Positions 11,721-24,218 of a stretch of 64,000 nt of DNA are shown one piece after another. This stretch comes from Clitoria ternatea (lineage: Eukaryota; Streptophyta; Magnoliopsida; Fabales; Fabaceae): NCBI GenBank assembly GCA_037962975.1, contig CM075669.1, positions 249,835,351 to 249,899,350 of the forward strand, read 5' to 3'. The first letter of the stretch is position 1; every line of letters begins with the position of its first letter. The notes under the pieces are model-generated. The model worked only from the letters and a program-made list of their open reading frames with translations. It searched no databases and was not told where the DNA came from. A program made the position numbers and the translations under genes.

Positions 11721-11880
11721 TTAATTATAATGGTTATTATGACTAAAAATGATATTTTCTCTATGAGTAACAATTTATTATTAAACTCTTGAGTGATTAT
11801 GATTTATTATTGATGTTGTTACGTTTTAATGAGTATCATACAGTTGTATATTTTGGTGATGAATAATTATGAATGACATA

Positions 11881-11921
<41 letters not shown>

Positions 11922-12180
11922 TGCCTTGTGGTTATTGATACATGTGATTGAAACAGTAAATCCATGATTCTAAAAATTATTATATGTGATGTGTCCTTTG
12001 AGGACTTGTGGTTTTTCCAAATGGCTTTGGAAATTGATATATCATGGTATGTTAAATGATAATGAGTATTAAAGGCATTCATGCAACATAAGCATTGGAC
12101 GCACCATGGAATTTAGGGGTTCCATGATTGCCTACCCTGGTGGGGGGTTACTCTATGATGAGTTAAAACCCTATTTTCAC

Positions 12181-12360
12181 AAGAACCATGGAAGTGTAGG
12201 GATCCATGGTTGTGCAAATTCCTACTGGTATACTTATTTGTGCAGGAGCCATGAAAGTGTAGGGATTCATGGTTATGCTAATTCCTACTTGTGCACTCAA
12301 TTTCGCAGGAGCCATGAAAGTGTAGGGATTCATGGTTATGTTAATTCCTACTGGAGTCTC
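12181..12360 (+). repeat. 63-bp tandem repeat, three units
   Basis: The block CCATGAAAGTGTAGGGATTC then ATGGTTATG...AATTCCTACT occurs three times with spacing 63 and 63 bases (landmark CC at 12186, 12249, 12312). Because 63 is a multiple of three, it creates an open frame with a 21-residue repeat, which I treat as a by-product. Confidence 0.85.
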
Positions 12361-15300
12361 TATGAGACTTTTACTGCAGTATTCCCACCAAACCAAATGG
12401 ATCCAGCATGACATCATTTGACTAATTAAAGACTTATTAAATATAAATGAACTTGTTTGGCATATTCATCATATCATTATGGTTTGTTGATTGTGTTTGT
12501 GCAATTTTATTTATTTTATATTTATTCTATATTCTGTCTCACTCTTACATTAATTTTTACAGTGAATGCCACGCAGAATGAAGAGTGATGCCATGATTGA
12601 TGCCTATTTGAATTATTACTTGGACTTTCATTTTATGGGTTGTAATAAATATAACATATTATGTACCGTTATCTTCTAAATCGTTTCTGCTACTTAAATA
12701 TTTCTTGAATTTAATTATTCACGACTAGTATGCATGATAATATTCCGCAATTATTAACTGTTACGTGAACTCTGAATTTAATTTATGAATTTTAAAATGA
12801 TCTTTTAAAAACGCGAAAAATTTATTCGGAAAATTACACGGGACGTTACAGTTATCACAAGATTGAACAAATGAGTGAGCATCTTTAAAAAGAGAGGGCC
12901 AGTATAAACCTGATTGAAGAACTTTTGCAGCTGCTCTTTCATCATTAAAGTGTCCTCCATATGGCGATTTATGACAATGACACAACACATCTTTTACTTC
13001 CCAGTCAGGCACACAACGCCGTAACAAATTATCCACTCCAATTTTGAATAAATGAGGGTCATCCCAAACAAAATATCTTGCATCTCTAAAGAATTTTTTT
13101 CTTTGTTGCTAAGTTAAATCATCTGGAAGAACTCCTGCTGCTTTGAAATTGGCCATGTCAGCAAACCATGGCCGTTGTGTTATTTTGAAAAGTTTTTCAT
13201 CAGGAAATTCTTCCAAAATTTCTTTTTCCTTGGCAGTAACATCATTATTCATTAATCTAAAAAGATGGTCAGCTACCATATTTTCACTACCCTTTTTATC
13301 TTTGATTTCAAGATCATATTCTTGAAGGAGCAAAATCCATCTGATTAACTGAGGTTTTGAATCAGATTTAGTCAAAAGGTACTTGATTACCGCATGATCA
13401 GTAAAAACAATTATTTTTGAACCAATCAAGTAAGATCGAAATTTTTCTAAAGCATATACTATGGCTAGTAATTCTTTTTCAGTAGTTGCATAATTTATTT
13501 GATTTTCATTCAAAACTTTACTAGCATAATGTATGACTTTAAAAACTTTTTCGTATCTTTGACCTAAAACTGCTCCAACAGCATAATCACTTGCATCGCA
13601 CATAAGTTCAAAAGGTAGATTCCAATTAGGAGCAACAATTACAGGGGCAGAAACTAATTTTTCCTTCAAGGAATTAAAAGCTTTAAGATATGCTTCATCA
13701 AATTTAAATTCAACATCTTTATTCAAAAGGTTTGATAAAGGTTTGGTAATTTTTGAAAAATCTTGAATAAACCTCCTTTAAAATCCAGCATGTCCTAAAA
13801 AGCTTCTAATACCTTTTACATTCACAGGGGGTGGGAGTTTAGAAATTTCCTCTATCTTAGCTTGGTCTACTTCAATGCCTCTAGAAGAAATTTTATGACC
13901 AAGTACAATTCCTTCTTTCACCATGAAGTGACACTTCTCCCAATTAAGCACCAAATTTGTCTCAATACACCGCTTCAGTACAGTGTCCAGGTTGGATAGA
14001 CATGTCTTAAATGAATTCCCAAAAACTGAGAAGTTATCTATGAAAATCTCAATGCTCTTTTCAATTAGATCTGTAAAAATAGCAAACATGCATCTTTGAA
14101 AAGTAGCAGGTGCATTACATAATCCAAATGGCATCTTCCTGTAAGCAAATATACCGAAAGGACATGTAAAAGCAGCCTTTTCCTGATCTAGAGGGTCAAC
14201 AGCAATCTGATTATATCCAGAATAACCATCAAGAAAACAATAATAATCTTGCCCAGATAATCTTTTAAGCATTTAATCCATAAAAGGTAATGGAAAATGA
14301 TCTTTTCTTGTTGCTTGATTTAATTTTCTATAATCAATACACATTCTCCAACTGGTGACAGTTCTTGTAGGAATTAGTTCATTTTTTTCATTAACAATTA
14401 CTGTCATACCACCCTTTTTTGGAACAACTTAGACAGGAATTACCCATGCACTATCAGAAATAGGATAAATAATACCTGCTTTCACTAATTTCAGAACCTC
14501 CTTTTTGGTTACCTCTTTCATAGTTGGGTTAAGGGGTCTTTGAGGTTGAGCAACAGGTTTGAAATCATCTTCCAACAAAATTTTGTGCATGCAGTATGAT
14601 GGACTTATACCTTTCAAATCTTCAAGTGTCCACCCAATTGCTTCTTGATTTCTCTTCAATACTTCTACTAGTTTTTCTTCTTTTGTTTCACTTAACAGAT
14701 TACTAATGATTACTGGTTTTAAATTACCTTCTTTCAAAAAGATGTACTTTAGGTTGGAAGGCAACACTTTTAGTTTAGGTTTTTGGATTTCTTTAATAGG
14801 TGATTCTTGAATTTCTTCAATCTTTCTTGATTCAAAGGAAATTTCTTTCCCTTGATCGAATTCTTCAAGATACCTTTCAATCTTTTTCTCCTCTTCTTCA
14901 TTCAAGAGTTCAACGGAATTAGTCAATAACTTATTTAATGGGCCAGAAATAGACATACCTTTTGATAAGGAAAGATAAACTTCATCAAGGACGTCCACTT
15001 TGAAACAGTCTTGCTTCGAGCTAGGATGTTTCATTGCCTTGAAGACGTCAAAATTTACTTCCTCATTGTGCACCCTTACTGCTAACTTTCCATTGTCCAC
15101 ATCAATCAATACTCGAGCAGTTTTTATGAAAGGTCTTCCAAGGATCAGGGGAACATCGGCATCTTCCTCCATGTCTAAAATCATAAAATCCATAGGAAAG
15201 TAGAATTTGTCAACCTTTATAAGCACATCCTCTACAATCCCATAAGGTCTCTTGATGGATTTATCAGCTAATTGCAGAGTCATCCTTGTCTGATGCAGAT

Positions 15301-15848
15301 CAAGGTCACCAATACGCTTCATCATACTTATGGGCATTAGATTGATGCTAGCCCCTAAATCTAATAAAGCCTTTCCGATATTTACTCCGCCAATAGAGAC
15401 AGGAATAGTGAATCTACCAGGATCTTTGGATTTTTTCGGCATCTTGTATTGTAAGATAGCGCTGCAACTTGCTTCAAGTTCTACTATCTCCTCATCATAC
15501 CTCCTTTTCTTTGTAAGCAGTTCTTTCATAAACTTAGCATATGTAGGCATTTGTTCTAATGCCTCAGAAAAAGGAATGTTTATGTGCAACTGCTTAAAAA
15601 TTTTAAGGAATCGTTTGTATTCTTTTTCCTTATCCTTTTTTGATGGTGGATGAGGATAAGGTAAATCCTGGACAGGAGGTGTCTGTCCCAAATACTGATT
15701 TTTTTGATTTTTATTCTTTTCCTTTTATTTTATCTTTTTCTTTATTTTTTTCTTCACTTTCTTTTTCTTTTTCTTTTTCTTCTTTTTCTTTTTCTTTTTC
15801 ACAGTCTATACCTACAGTTTTACCACTTCTTGTAAAAATAGCCTTACA

Positions 15849-17162
15849 TTATTCTTTCATTTTGAACTCCTTCATGTCGGCTACTTCTTTTACTAGCTGA
15901 CTCAATTGTTGATCTGATGCTTTACGTGCAGCCTTAATCGTCTCCATGTATTGCATCAATTGTTGAATACTTTCTTTAGCCTTTGTCAATCTAGTATTGT
16001 AATTACCTTGATTGTTAAAGGATCTAGCATTTTGCCTCCAACCATAATTTTGGTTTTGCCTTCCTTGCAGGTAATTGTTAGAAAGAGAATTTACAAAAGG
16101 ATTTGGAGAATTACCTGTAGGTAATCTCTGATGGATCAAGGAATTAACTTGTTCTTGTTCATTCTTATCAGGAGCACAGTAACCACATGGTTGTTCGCCC
16201 ATACAATACTCACATTGTTTTAGTTGAGCATGAAGTTGTGGTGATACATGGGTAACTTGAAGTTTTCCAAGTTGTTTACTCATTGCCTTAATTTGTTGTA
16301 TCAACAATTTTTGCTGAACTAACACTGTATCATTTACTCCTTGTTCAAGCATACCTTGCACATTACCTCTTTCCGGTTTAGCTTGATGGTCACTAATGGA
16401 CATTGATTCCAATATCTCAATAACTTCCTCCACAGTCTTGTTCATTAGAGAACCACCTGCACAAGCATCTAACATCATCTTGAACTGAGGTAATAACCCA
16501 TGGTAAATGATCCTTACCTTTTCGACATCATTCAGGTTGTGATTTGGACACTTTCTCAAGAATGCTTTGAATCGTTCCCATGTTTCTCCTAATGATTCAT
16601 CATTATTTTGAGAAAAAGGGTGTATGGCTGTCATGGCTTCAAAATATTTTGAAGGAGAATAAAATCTTTCCAAAAATTTTCTTTCAACATCGGACCAGTT
16701 TGCAAAACTACCCGGTGGGCAAGATTTAAACCATTCTTTAGCTTTACCAATCAATGAAAAAAAAAATAATCTCATATAAACAGATTCTTCTTGATTGGGT
16801 TCAAAACCAATTGTGCTGCATAACTTATAAAAAATAGTTAAATGTTCATACGGTTCTTCATGATTTAAACCAGCAAATTGATTATTTTGAATAAGATTTA
16901 AAGTAGCAGGTTTAATCTCCACTGGCACAACAGGTCCTTAAAACATTCCCGAAACTCGGGGTGGACTATTAATAGCAGCAAACTGTCCCAATGTTCTCCT
17001 TTCAGCAGCCATATTTGAATTTTCAAGATTTTTAAAAATAGAAGAAGAATTAGTTTGTGTTTTAGATTTCAAAGACTTGATTTTCTTTACAAACTTTTCT
17101 ATCTCAGGATCAAAATAAATTTTTCCTGCAGTAAATCGAGTTTTCATACACAAACTAGACAA
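15849..17162 (-). pseudogene. Athila gag, interrupted
   Basis: Gag forms the particle that packages element RNA. Minus-strand reading starts near 17162 (MSSLCMKTRFTAG), continues through RRTLGQFAAINSPP, hits an in-frame stop (16938-16940) and resumes in the same frame as PVEIKPATLNLIQNNQFAGL. The retrotransposon gag core follows (FFFSLIGKAKEWF, then WERFKAFLRKCPNH), with a Cys-rich CEYCMGEQPCGYC motif in place of a typical CCHC knuckle. A Gln/Asn-rich tail and a short coiled-coil C-terminus end it. These are Athila gag features. The link to pol (15692-15848) is an AAAGA/Lys-Glu low-complexity stretch with a further stop. One premature stop splits an otherwise long frame. Confidence 0.88.
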
Positions 17163-17286
17163 AGAAAGTTAGTGTAACAATGATAAGAAAAAGTAAATAA
17201 ACAAATAACAAAATTAAAAATTTACTAAGGTAAAAAAGTATTTACCATGGTAATTAAAAATTTACTGTTTTACTGAATCAATTCAA

Positions 17287-17304
17287 TCCCCGGCGACGGC
17301 GCCA
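17287..17304 (-). other. Primer binding site of element A (tRNA-Asp type)
   Basis: On the minus strand this reads TGGCGCCGTCGCCGGGGA, starting seven bases inside the 5' LTR end. It complements the 3' end of plant tRNA-Asp with about one mismatch, as known for Athila elements. Confidence 0.85.
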
Positions 17305-17311
17305 GAAAACT

Positions 17312-18822
17312 TGTTGGCCCGGTAATAATAGTTGTTTTTGTTTACTACCGGGTCATTAATTGACAAGCCACCAATCGTTTGTAGTTTTCAAAATTTAGAT
17401 ATCGTTCCACTGGGATTGAAAGTCCAATAACAACAGTAATTTCCTAGTCACTATGGTAAATGTAAAGAAACTTATAGACAAAAGAATGATTTATATACAA
17501 TTTATACAGTAGGATAGCATGGTTGAATTGTTCATGAGATAAAAAAAATCTATCTAAAAAGTTGAGTTGCAATCTAAAATAGGTAAGATACTTGAGAATA
17601 AAACACAGATAGACAAATTATGTTGGAAATTGAATCCCTAATCTAGAATAACAATGAGGAACTCAAGACATGCATATTTAATCATCAAGTTTCATGTTAT
17701 TGCAGCTTAAATTCATTATAACCGATCTCTCGTGATATAAATTCTAAGAATTCACCGTAAAGTCTGATCCCTCGTGAGCTTTCTCAGTAAAAACTTGCAT
17801 TAAGTCCTGGCCTTATGGCAACAATGGTTAACAACCCCTATAGAATTGAGATACCAAGGGTATTCCAACTTTTACTTTCGTCAAAACAAGTTTCAATACG
17901 GCATGAATAATCATTCTCCCATTTGACATTTACACTAACAAAACAAGTTTCAATACACATGAAAATCATTCTCCCGTTTGACGTTCATATTAATAAAAGA
18001 TTGAAATACTAACATGGACTTGAATCATAAACATGCAGAGGTCGAATTCACAACATTATACTCAATAGATTAGTTCACCAATTCCAACATAAACAGATTA
18101 GTTACACATGGTGAAAGTAAAAACAACACTTACAGAGGTTGACATTACGAAGACGATGAAAACTTCATGATACAACGATCACAACCACAACACTCTCAAG
18201 TATCTAGAAAACTATTCTAGAACTACAACTCATAAAGAAATACTCAAAACTTGAGTATAAAAGAAAGAAAAGAACTCTGAATGTAGAGAATTGGATGCTT
18301 AGAATGGTGTTGGATGGCCCTATTTATAGGGCTAAGGAAGGGTGCTGACGCTACGCGTCAGTCCCCTGACTCAGCCTCCATTAAACGCTACTGATAGTGG
18401 CCACCTTGGAATATTTTATTCAATCATACATTGCCATATGGACCTGTCTCCATTTTCGGTTTGGCCATTTGTGCAGAGTGGAGTGGCCAATAATGGGTCA
18501 CTAAGTGAGTGCTTGGCCAGCTTGGCTGTGGTGTCCATGCAGCTCTGACGCTACGCGTGGCTGTGACACGTAGCGTCAGTATCAAAAGTACCCACTCTAC
18601 GCGTGGTGTTGATGCTACGCGTCAGCTTCTCCAGATCTTCAATTTTCTCTTAAATTCTTTACTTTTTTACTGTAAAACTAGAGAAAATTGATCAAGGGCA
18701 GATTATTTCCAACAACATCTATTTATTGAATTTAAAACCTAATTTTCTAACAAATTAAACTAATTTTTATTATTTTTGTGAAATTTTTATTAAAGGATTT
18801 ATTGTAAATTTCAGGACTAACA
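17312..18822 (-). repeat. 5' LTR of element A
   Basis: A 1511-bp LTR, uninterrupted, with ends TGTTGGCC...GGACTAACA on the plus strand. It matches 2762-3777 plus 6519-7029 with scattered substitutions and small indels. In sense orientation, transcription would start below the TATA box at 18321-18330. The target duplication ATAAG follows at 18823-18827. Confidence 0.93.
18321..18626 (-). promoter_or_regulatory. TATA box and U3 palindrome cluster of the element A LTR
   Basis: The sense strand has CCTATAAATA at 18330-18321. Upstream of it, within 300 bases, lie repeated palindromic or near-palindromic motifs built on TGACGCTACGCGTCAG: about 18344-18361, 18545-18578, 18595-18607 and 18612-18626. 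The same cluster is kept in the other LTR (6553-6835). The position directly upstream of the TATA box suggests protein-binding sites in the LTR promoter; that role is inferred. Confidence 0.65.
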
Positions 18823-19101
18823 ATAAGCAACACATCTCCACTAAAGATGCTCTTACAAGTTGTTAAAAGAGGTTATTAATCTGGTTAGGAGGTTAATAGA
18901 ATGTGTGATAAATAAAAAAACAAAAGAAGTTTATAATTTTTAAAACCGAACTTTCAATAATTCGCTTCCTAATAGTTTACTTCAGAAATAAGCTTTTAAG
19001 CTATGAATTATAAAGTATGAACTCATTTTAATGTTGGGCAGGCACATTTTAGTGATTTGAATTGAAAAATGGTAACTAATATTATCTTTTACCAACTAAT
19101 G

Positions 19102-21482
19102 TTTTTTTTATGAGCAAAAATAATATTAAAAAAGGTACAAGGGGTACCTTAACTCGTATACAAAAACAGGAAAATTACAAACCAGAAAAACATAAAATAG
19201 GCTCCTGATACCATTCTAAAAAACTTCTAGAAAAACCTTTTAACCGAGACTTAAGCCAAACCCAACTTCTAAATTATATCAACTCAAATATTTTCAACGG
19301 ACAAACAACATCATTCCTAAAAATAACATTATTAGGTCCACCCCAAATCGTCCAGACAGTAGTAAACCAGATAGCAGTAAGACCATGTTTATAACCAGTT
19401 CCCATACCCAGACCCAAGAATTCTTCAAAATTGCTTTTACAATTATTTTACACAACCGAGGAGAAGCCAAACTAATGATAACATTTTTTCCATAAGGAGT
19501 AGGAAACATTGCATGAGAAAAACAGATGAGAACGTGACTCTACATTCTCACCATAAAAAACACAAAGTAGAGATGTATTATCCAAAGCACAACAACGAGA
19601 AGATAAATTCTACTTGGAAGGAATTCGATCAAATAAAAGTCGCCATTCAAAACCCACCACTTTGAGAGGAACCTTAGTAGTTCAAAATAAACACACAAAA
19701 GATAGCTTCCACAAAGCTGAATCATGACGTATAAGAGTATAAGCAGATCGAACAGAATAGCCACCTGAAGAGTCTCCCAACCATGACCAAGAATCATGAG
19801 CATTAGTACGAACACCACCAAAACCAAGTAACAACTGATGAAGATGTGACAACAACTCCTTCTCCCAAACAAATAGCTCTTTATGCCACTTTAAATCCCA
19901 TACCCACCCACTCCTCTTCCACCTACCCATCTCAGCCACCAAAGCATCCTTTTGAGAAGAAATTAAAAACAGCCTTAGAAAACTTGACTTCAAATTGCGC
20001 TCCCCCACCCAACAATCCAACCAAAACCGAGTTTGAACACCATTATCCAACACCCTCCTCACATTGTCCCAAAACTACTCTCCCTCATCTGATTATTTTA
20101 ATACACTCCCCAAGTACCTCCACCACCGAGAACCTTTTTTAAACATCTCCTTATCACCAAAATACACACCAGACCCATATTTTGACATAATGACTTTTCA
20201 CCACAAACTGTCCCTCTCAACTAATAATCTCCAAACCCATTTCCCCAATAATGCAGAATTAAATTTACCCAGATCCTTCGCCCCAATCCACCCGCTTCTT
20301 TTGAACAACAAACTTGATCCTATTTATCCTAACAAATTTTTCTTCTCTCCTCACTACCTCCCCATAAAAATGATCTTTGCAAGGATGTTAGCAAATGAAT
20401 AACAAAAATAGGAACTTTAAAAAATGAAAAGAAAAAAGGGGCAAAGAGGATAATACCGATCTCAAGAGACAGATGCGACTACCAAAGGAAAGATGACAAT
20501 TATTTCAGGAGGATAACTTCTTCTTAAACATAGCAACCACAGGATCCCAAGTACTAATTTTTCCTTGATTCGCACCCAACAGAATTCCCAAATAAACAAA
20601 AGGCAGCCTCAAAATTTTACAATTTAGCAAAGCAACATACCGCACCCACTCCTCCTCCTTCACCCCAACACCCACCAATTTACTTTTATAAAAATTCACC
20701 TTCGATCCAGAGGCCAACTCATAACATCTCAAAATACTTTTCATGGAGAGAATATTATTTATAGTACCTTCCCCAAAAATAGTGTCATCTGTAAATTGCA
20801 AATATGATACACAAATTTTGCGCTCCCTGACACAAACACCTTTGAACAACTTCTGCTTCACAGTCTCCCTCATTAGGCCACTACTCCCCTCAGCAACAAG
20901 TAAAAACAGGAAAGGCGTCAGTGGATCACCTTACCTAATTCCTCTTCTCATAATAAATTCTGATGTTGGACTCTCATTGACAAGAACCGATATTGAAAAA
21001 GACACTAGACATCCCCTTATCCACCTCTCCCACCTACTTGAAAACCCTGTTCTTCGCATCATTTAAAATAAAAACTCCCAACATACCGAGTCATACGCCT
21101 TCTCAAAATCAACCTTAAAAATCAAACAGGATTTGCGTCTCTTCTTGACATCATCAATAAGCTCATTTGCAACTACTACCCCATTTAGCATATTCCTGCC
21201 ACCCATGAAAGTTGACTGGTTCTCAGAAATCAATCCACTAATTACACCATTCAACCGCCTAGCTAAAATTTTAACAATAATTTTATACAGGTACCCAATT
21301 AAGGAAATAGGCCTGAAGTCACCTAACCCAATTTGAGAACCCCCTTTGGGAATTAGGGCTAAAAAAGAAGCATTTGTTCCTCTCGGTAACTCCCCAGACA
21401 GATAAAAATCATTCATCATTTTACACACATCACCCTTCAAAATACTCTAAAAAGATTTAATAAATTAAAATTAAATCCATCA
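19102..21482 (-). mobile_element. L1-type LINE, 5'-truncated, with 15-bp target duplication
   Basis: The minus-strand element ends in a short A tract next to GCTCAT (plus 19102-19115) and begins at 21482 inside RT, so it is 5'-truncated. It is flanked by TTTTACCAACTAATG (19087-19101) and TTTTACCAACTCATG (21483-21497), 15 bases with one mismatch, the length expected for target-primed reverse transcription. The coding part is described separately. Confidence 0.88.
19290..21440 (-). pseudogene. LINE ORF2 fragment: reverse transcriptase and zf-RVT region
   Basis: Minus-strand reading gives non-LTR RT blocks in order: NASFLALIPKGG, DFRPISLIGYLYKIIVKILA, FMGGRNMLNGVVVANELID and IFKVDFEKAYDSV (21440-21063). 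The catalytic-site block then reads ISYLQFTDDTIF-like (20873-20505, FTDD), with the thumb-region LRLPFVYLGILLG. The C-terminal domain follows (RFWLDCWVGE, WSWLGDSSGGYSVRSAY, 20062-19682) and then a decayed zinc-binding zf-RVT region to about 19290. Frameshifts and stops separate the blocks. The endonuclease domain and ORF1 are absent because of 5' truncation. L1 ORF2 nicks target DNA and copies its RNA there; this copy cannot. Confidence 0.88.
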
Positions 21483-21497
21483 TTTTACCAACTCATG

Positions 21498-23460
21498 TTG
21501 GATAGAAGAGAAATGGAGAGAGTAAACAACCATAAATTGATGGGAAAATAACGTTACTCGTTTCTCTTAGCGGGCCATGTAAGCCCAATTAAACGGGCCT
21601 TTTGGGATGCTCCTCACCCAGTCAACTTCCACTCTCTTTTTCATTTTTTTAAAATAAAATATATATACACTCACTATTTTGGATAGGGTCTCTTTTTGTT
21701 TTGTGGAGTGGTTGTCATTCTACTCTAAAGAATTAATTAAATATGAATGTGAAGAATTTCGCTGTCATTAATGGATGCTTAACTTTATTTTATTTTTATT
21801 GGTTCCAATAATGATGATGATGCATGCGTAGCATTTTAGTCCATGTGAGTCGCAATAAAATCCTATATTTCTGTCATAATGAAATCCTATGTTTCTTTGC
21901 CAATAAATACAGGCAAAGAATTTACAATAATATATGATAGTTGTTCGATCAATAGTGTTAAACCTCTGACTAATGAAATCTTATGAGAAATTCATCGTTT
22001 AGGCCATACATTATGTAAGATTTTTTTAAAGGTTGAATGTTTTGGAGTAAAATCACAGAAAAATTTATCATCTTTAGCATGATCCATTGGACCAGAATGT
22101 TGTTTTACTATAGTAATATTTATGTGGATAAAAATTACAAGAGACTGTGGACAAAAATAAAGTTACAAGGAATTACAGAAAAAATTGAAAGAAAACCGCT
22201 AATGAGTAATGACAGAACTTAACACATATGATCAATGATTATCACTGAGACATAAGCCATTAGTAATAGCATTTTGCAATTTTATTTACCCATCAGCTAG
22301 CCTCTAGCAACTTAAAAAATGTTTTAAAATGTGAAAAGTCAAATTACTAATATAACTTAACCATATCCACGATTCAGACATCACTAACCATCTATGGATA
22401 TCATTGACTCCTTTATACCTAAAAAAATCACACGTGCAACTGCCATTTATTGATTAGAGACCTTGTGTAGGTGTACTACTTTTTAATTTAGTCTTAATAT
22501 TAAATTAAAATCATTTCTGTATTTTTAGGTCTTTTCAAGACTAATTCTTTACTTAATCTGTTAACACATTAAATAATAGAGGATTAACTGGAGATTATTT
22601 TTTTTCTTAAAATCGTTTCCGTTTTAATAATTAATATCAATATTTTAAAGGCAGAATTTTATTGACCAGGGACATAAGTTTTGACATAGATATACAATAG
22701 TCAATCGATGTGCCACTTAATTATTTTCTGACAATAATTTTTAATGAACAATTTATTTATCGTATAAAAAGATTTACATTGTTTATGTACTTCAGTCAAA
22801 TTCAAATTTTTTTTACAATTTTGAAATAAAATTTAATTTTTATTAGAGGATGATAAAAAAAACCTCAAACTATTATACCTTATTTCAAAGAGTAAGAAGA
22901 TGAGAGAAGATGTTAGACCAATTGTTAATGATATGCCTTAAGGTTGTTTTGCTATTCCAACAATCGAGTTGATTAAAGGTGGTTTTTTAATTAGGTTAGT
23001 TAAATGTTTATTAATATTGATCTCCAATAGTATACAAAAGTTTATAATTGTTGAATGAAAAAATTGGTTCCTACAATTCTGTTGTAAATTCAAACTAAAC
23101 AAACATTTGCCTTTACATCAAATTTAGGTTGGACTAAAAACGAGAATCTTATCATTTAAACTCAACATCCTGACTTAATTAAAAGCATACAAATATTATA
23201 ATTATATAACGGCATTATAGTTTTTTTTCATATAACAACATTATTATAAGTTGACAAAAAATTATATTACTGTAATTATTTTTAGATTATGTAATTATTT
23301 ATATATTTAGAGGCTCATACTCATTCACCTATATATAAAAGTAAGCAATTTTTTTGGAAGGGTATAAAAGTAAGTCTATTAACTTATATATATAATAAAT
23401 ATTTATAAATTTATTTAATATGTCATTCATTCCAAGTATTTTAAAAAATTATCTCTGAAC
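21498..23460. other. Unrecognised AT-rich intergenic DNA
   Basis: About 2 kb between the LINE and element E. No transposon domain, plant gene frame, tRNA or clear tandem repeat is visible. A slightly GC-richer patch with AAGCCCAATTAAACGGGCC lies near 21571-21600. Sequence 23440-23460 forms the left flank of element E and shows no target duplication. Confidence 0.4.
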
Positions 23461-24218
23461 TGGTCTAGTCCGAGGTCAAGGAACCAAACTGGGGACCAGC
23501 CACAAAAGTCAAAGATTTAGGGGTTTGTACACCGATACAGTGGATATCCGGTATTGTAATCCAAACTCTTAGTGAGAGAATCTGGTCTTGTTGTCCTGGA
23601 GATCCTTCTCACCAAGCTTTCGCGTTGATGGGGGGCGAAAGGTGGTGTCACCTGCGAAGATTCTCCGACGCCCAAGTCAGTGAAGAGAATTAAAACTTTA
23701 GAGGAAACTTGAGCAATGCAATAGTATATAGAGTCAGAACAACGTCACCTTTTGTGAGTGTGAAAATCGACTATTTATAGATGAGCGTGGAGATGAACTG
23801 TTAGGCACAGGTAGGGCCAGGAGACAAATAGTACAATGCTCAGTGTACGATTCTAACACGCGACGTGGGAGGGAGCCGCATTTCTTGCGTTTCGCTCCTG
23901 TGGTTGTACCTTGTACCTTCTGTCGGGTGACGTGGATACTTTTCGGTATGCAGGGTGTCAATGAGTGCACGCCGACTTGAGCACTTGGCCCACTTCAAGT
24001 AACGAGGATTTGTGTAGTGGAGCAGCCGCTTATCCTCTCAAAGTATGGGCGAATGATTATGTATAATAAAATAAGGTGAGTGCAAGTGTTGTCTTGGACA
24101 TACCGGTATAGGAAGAATGTCTATACGGTCTAGTAGTCTGATGACCAACCTACAGCTTTGATAGCAAGTGGAAAACAGATAAAATGACACCTTTGCCCTG
24201 GTACCGGTATATAGACCA
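23461..24218 (-). repeat. 3' LTR of element E
   Basis: 758 bp, matching 43143-43897 throughout with scattered changes. A TATA box lies at 23771-23780 (sense CTATAAATAG). The expected PPT beside its inner edge is absent; the antisense ORF begins right at the boundary, implying a deletion there. Confidence 0.9.

Larger units (their letters stand above)
9205..12850 (+). mobile_element. B2: 3.6-kb code-free LTR-like element of the CCGAGTG family
   Basis: It starts TGTAACATCCTGC and ends GGGACGTTACA and interrupts the A integrase between CDNCN and NCQRTGN codons. Flanks ATTAT (9200-9204) and GTTAT (12851-12855) form a 5-bp duplication with one transition. No transposon protein is encoded. Its plan resembles B1: CCGAGTG array (9378-10215), palindromes of TCGCTTAAGCGA type (10022-10100), and a TATA-like GGTATATACA (10145). 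A candidate leader and CAAGTAAGA splice-donor-like site follow (10430-10555). The rest differs: six 184-bp units (10660-11720), an (AT)n run (11883-11918) and three 63-bp units (12181-12360). I read it as a solo LTR of a relative of B1; a non-autonomous element is possible. Confidence 0.75.
8234..15691 (-). pseudogene. Athila pol (protease, RT, RNase H, integrase), inactivated and split by B2
   Basis: Minus-strand order: Lys/Glu-rich linker, aspartic protease (LLDLGAS, about 15,340), RT (MCIDYRKLNQ to FIDNFSVFG), RNase H (ELMCDASDYAVGAVLG, about 13,600), integrase HHCC region (CHCHKSPYGGHF to CDNCN, ending at 12,850), then B2. It resumes with the integrase core (CWGIDFMGPFP, INDGGSHF) and runs to a stop at 8234-8236. 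Defects seen directly: in-frame stops after SAWVIPV, inside FMD*ML and after FLGHAGF in RT; several stops in the integrase core; and the RT active site reads F-I-D-N where the family has a DD pair, losing a metal-binding aspartate. The enzymes would process, copy and insert the retroelement. Length and domain order fit a former complete Athila pol. Confidence 0.9.
2762..18822 (-). mobile_element. Athila-lineage Ty3/gypsy retrotransposon (element A), defective, carries B1 and B2
   Basis: The element is bounded by direct LTRs (2762-7029, interrupted; 17312-18822) starting TGTTGGCC and ending GGACTAACA on the plus strand. It is flanked by a perfect 5-bp target duplication, ATAAG at 2757-2761 and 18823-18827. 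Coding order on the minus strand is gag (17162-15849), protease, reverse transcriptase, RNase H and integrase (15691-8234). The primer binding site beside the right LTR matches tRNA-Asp, and the proteins look like Athila. No env-like ORF remains between pol and the 3' LTR. Two later insertions, B1 in the 3' LTR and B2 in the integrase, account for 6.4 kb of its 16 kb. Stop codons and a mutated catalytic residue make it non-functional. LTR copies differ by scattered substitutions (a few percent by eye), so it is moderately old. Confidence 0.93.

Noticed and set aside
12106..12411. 101-codon frame with a repeated VGIHGYANSY-like unit
   Set aside because: Generated by the 63-bp tandem repeat in B2; no start signal or protein similarity.
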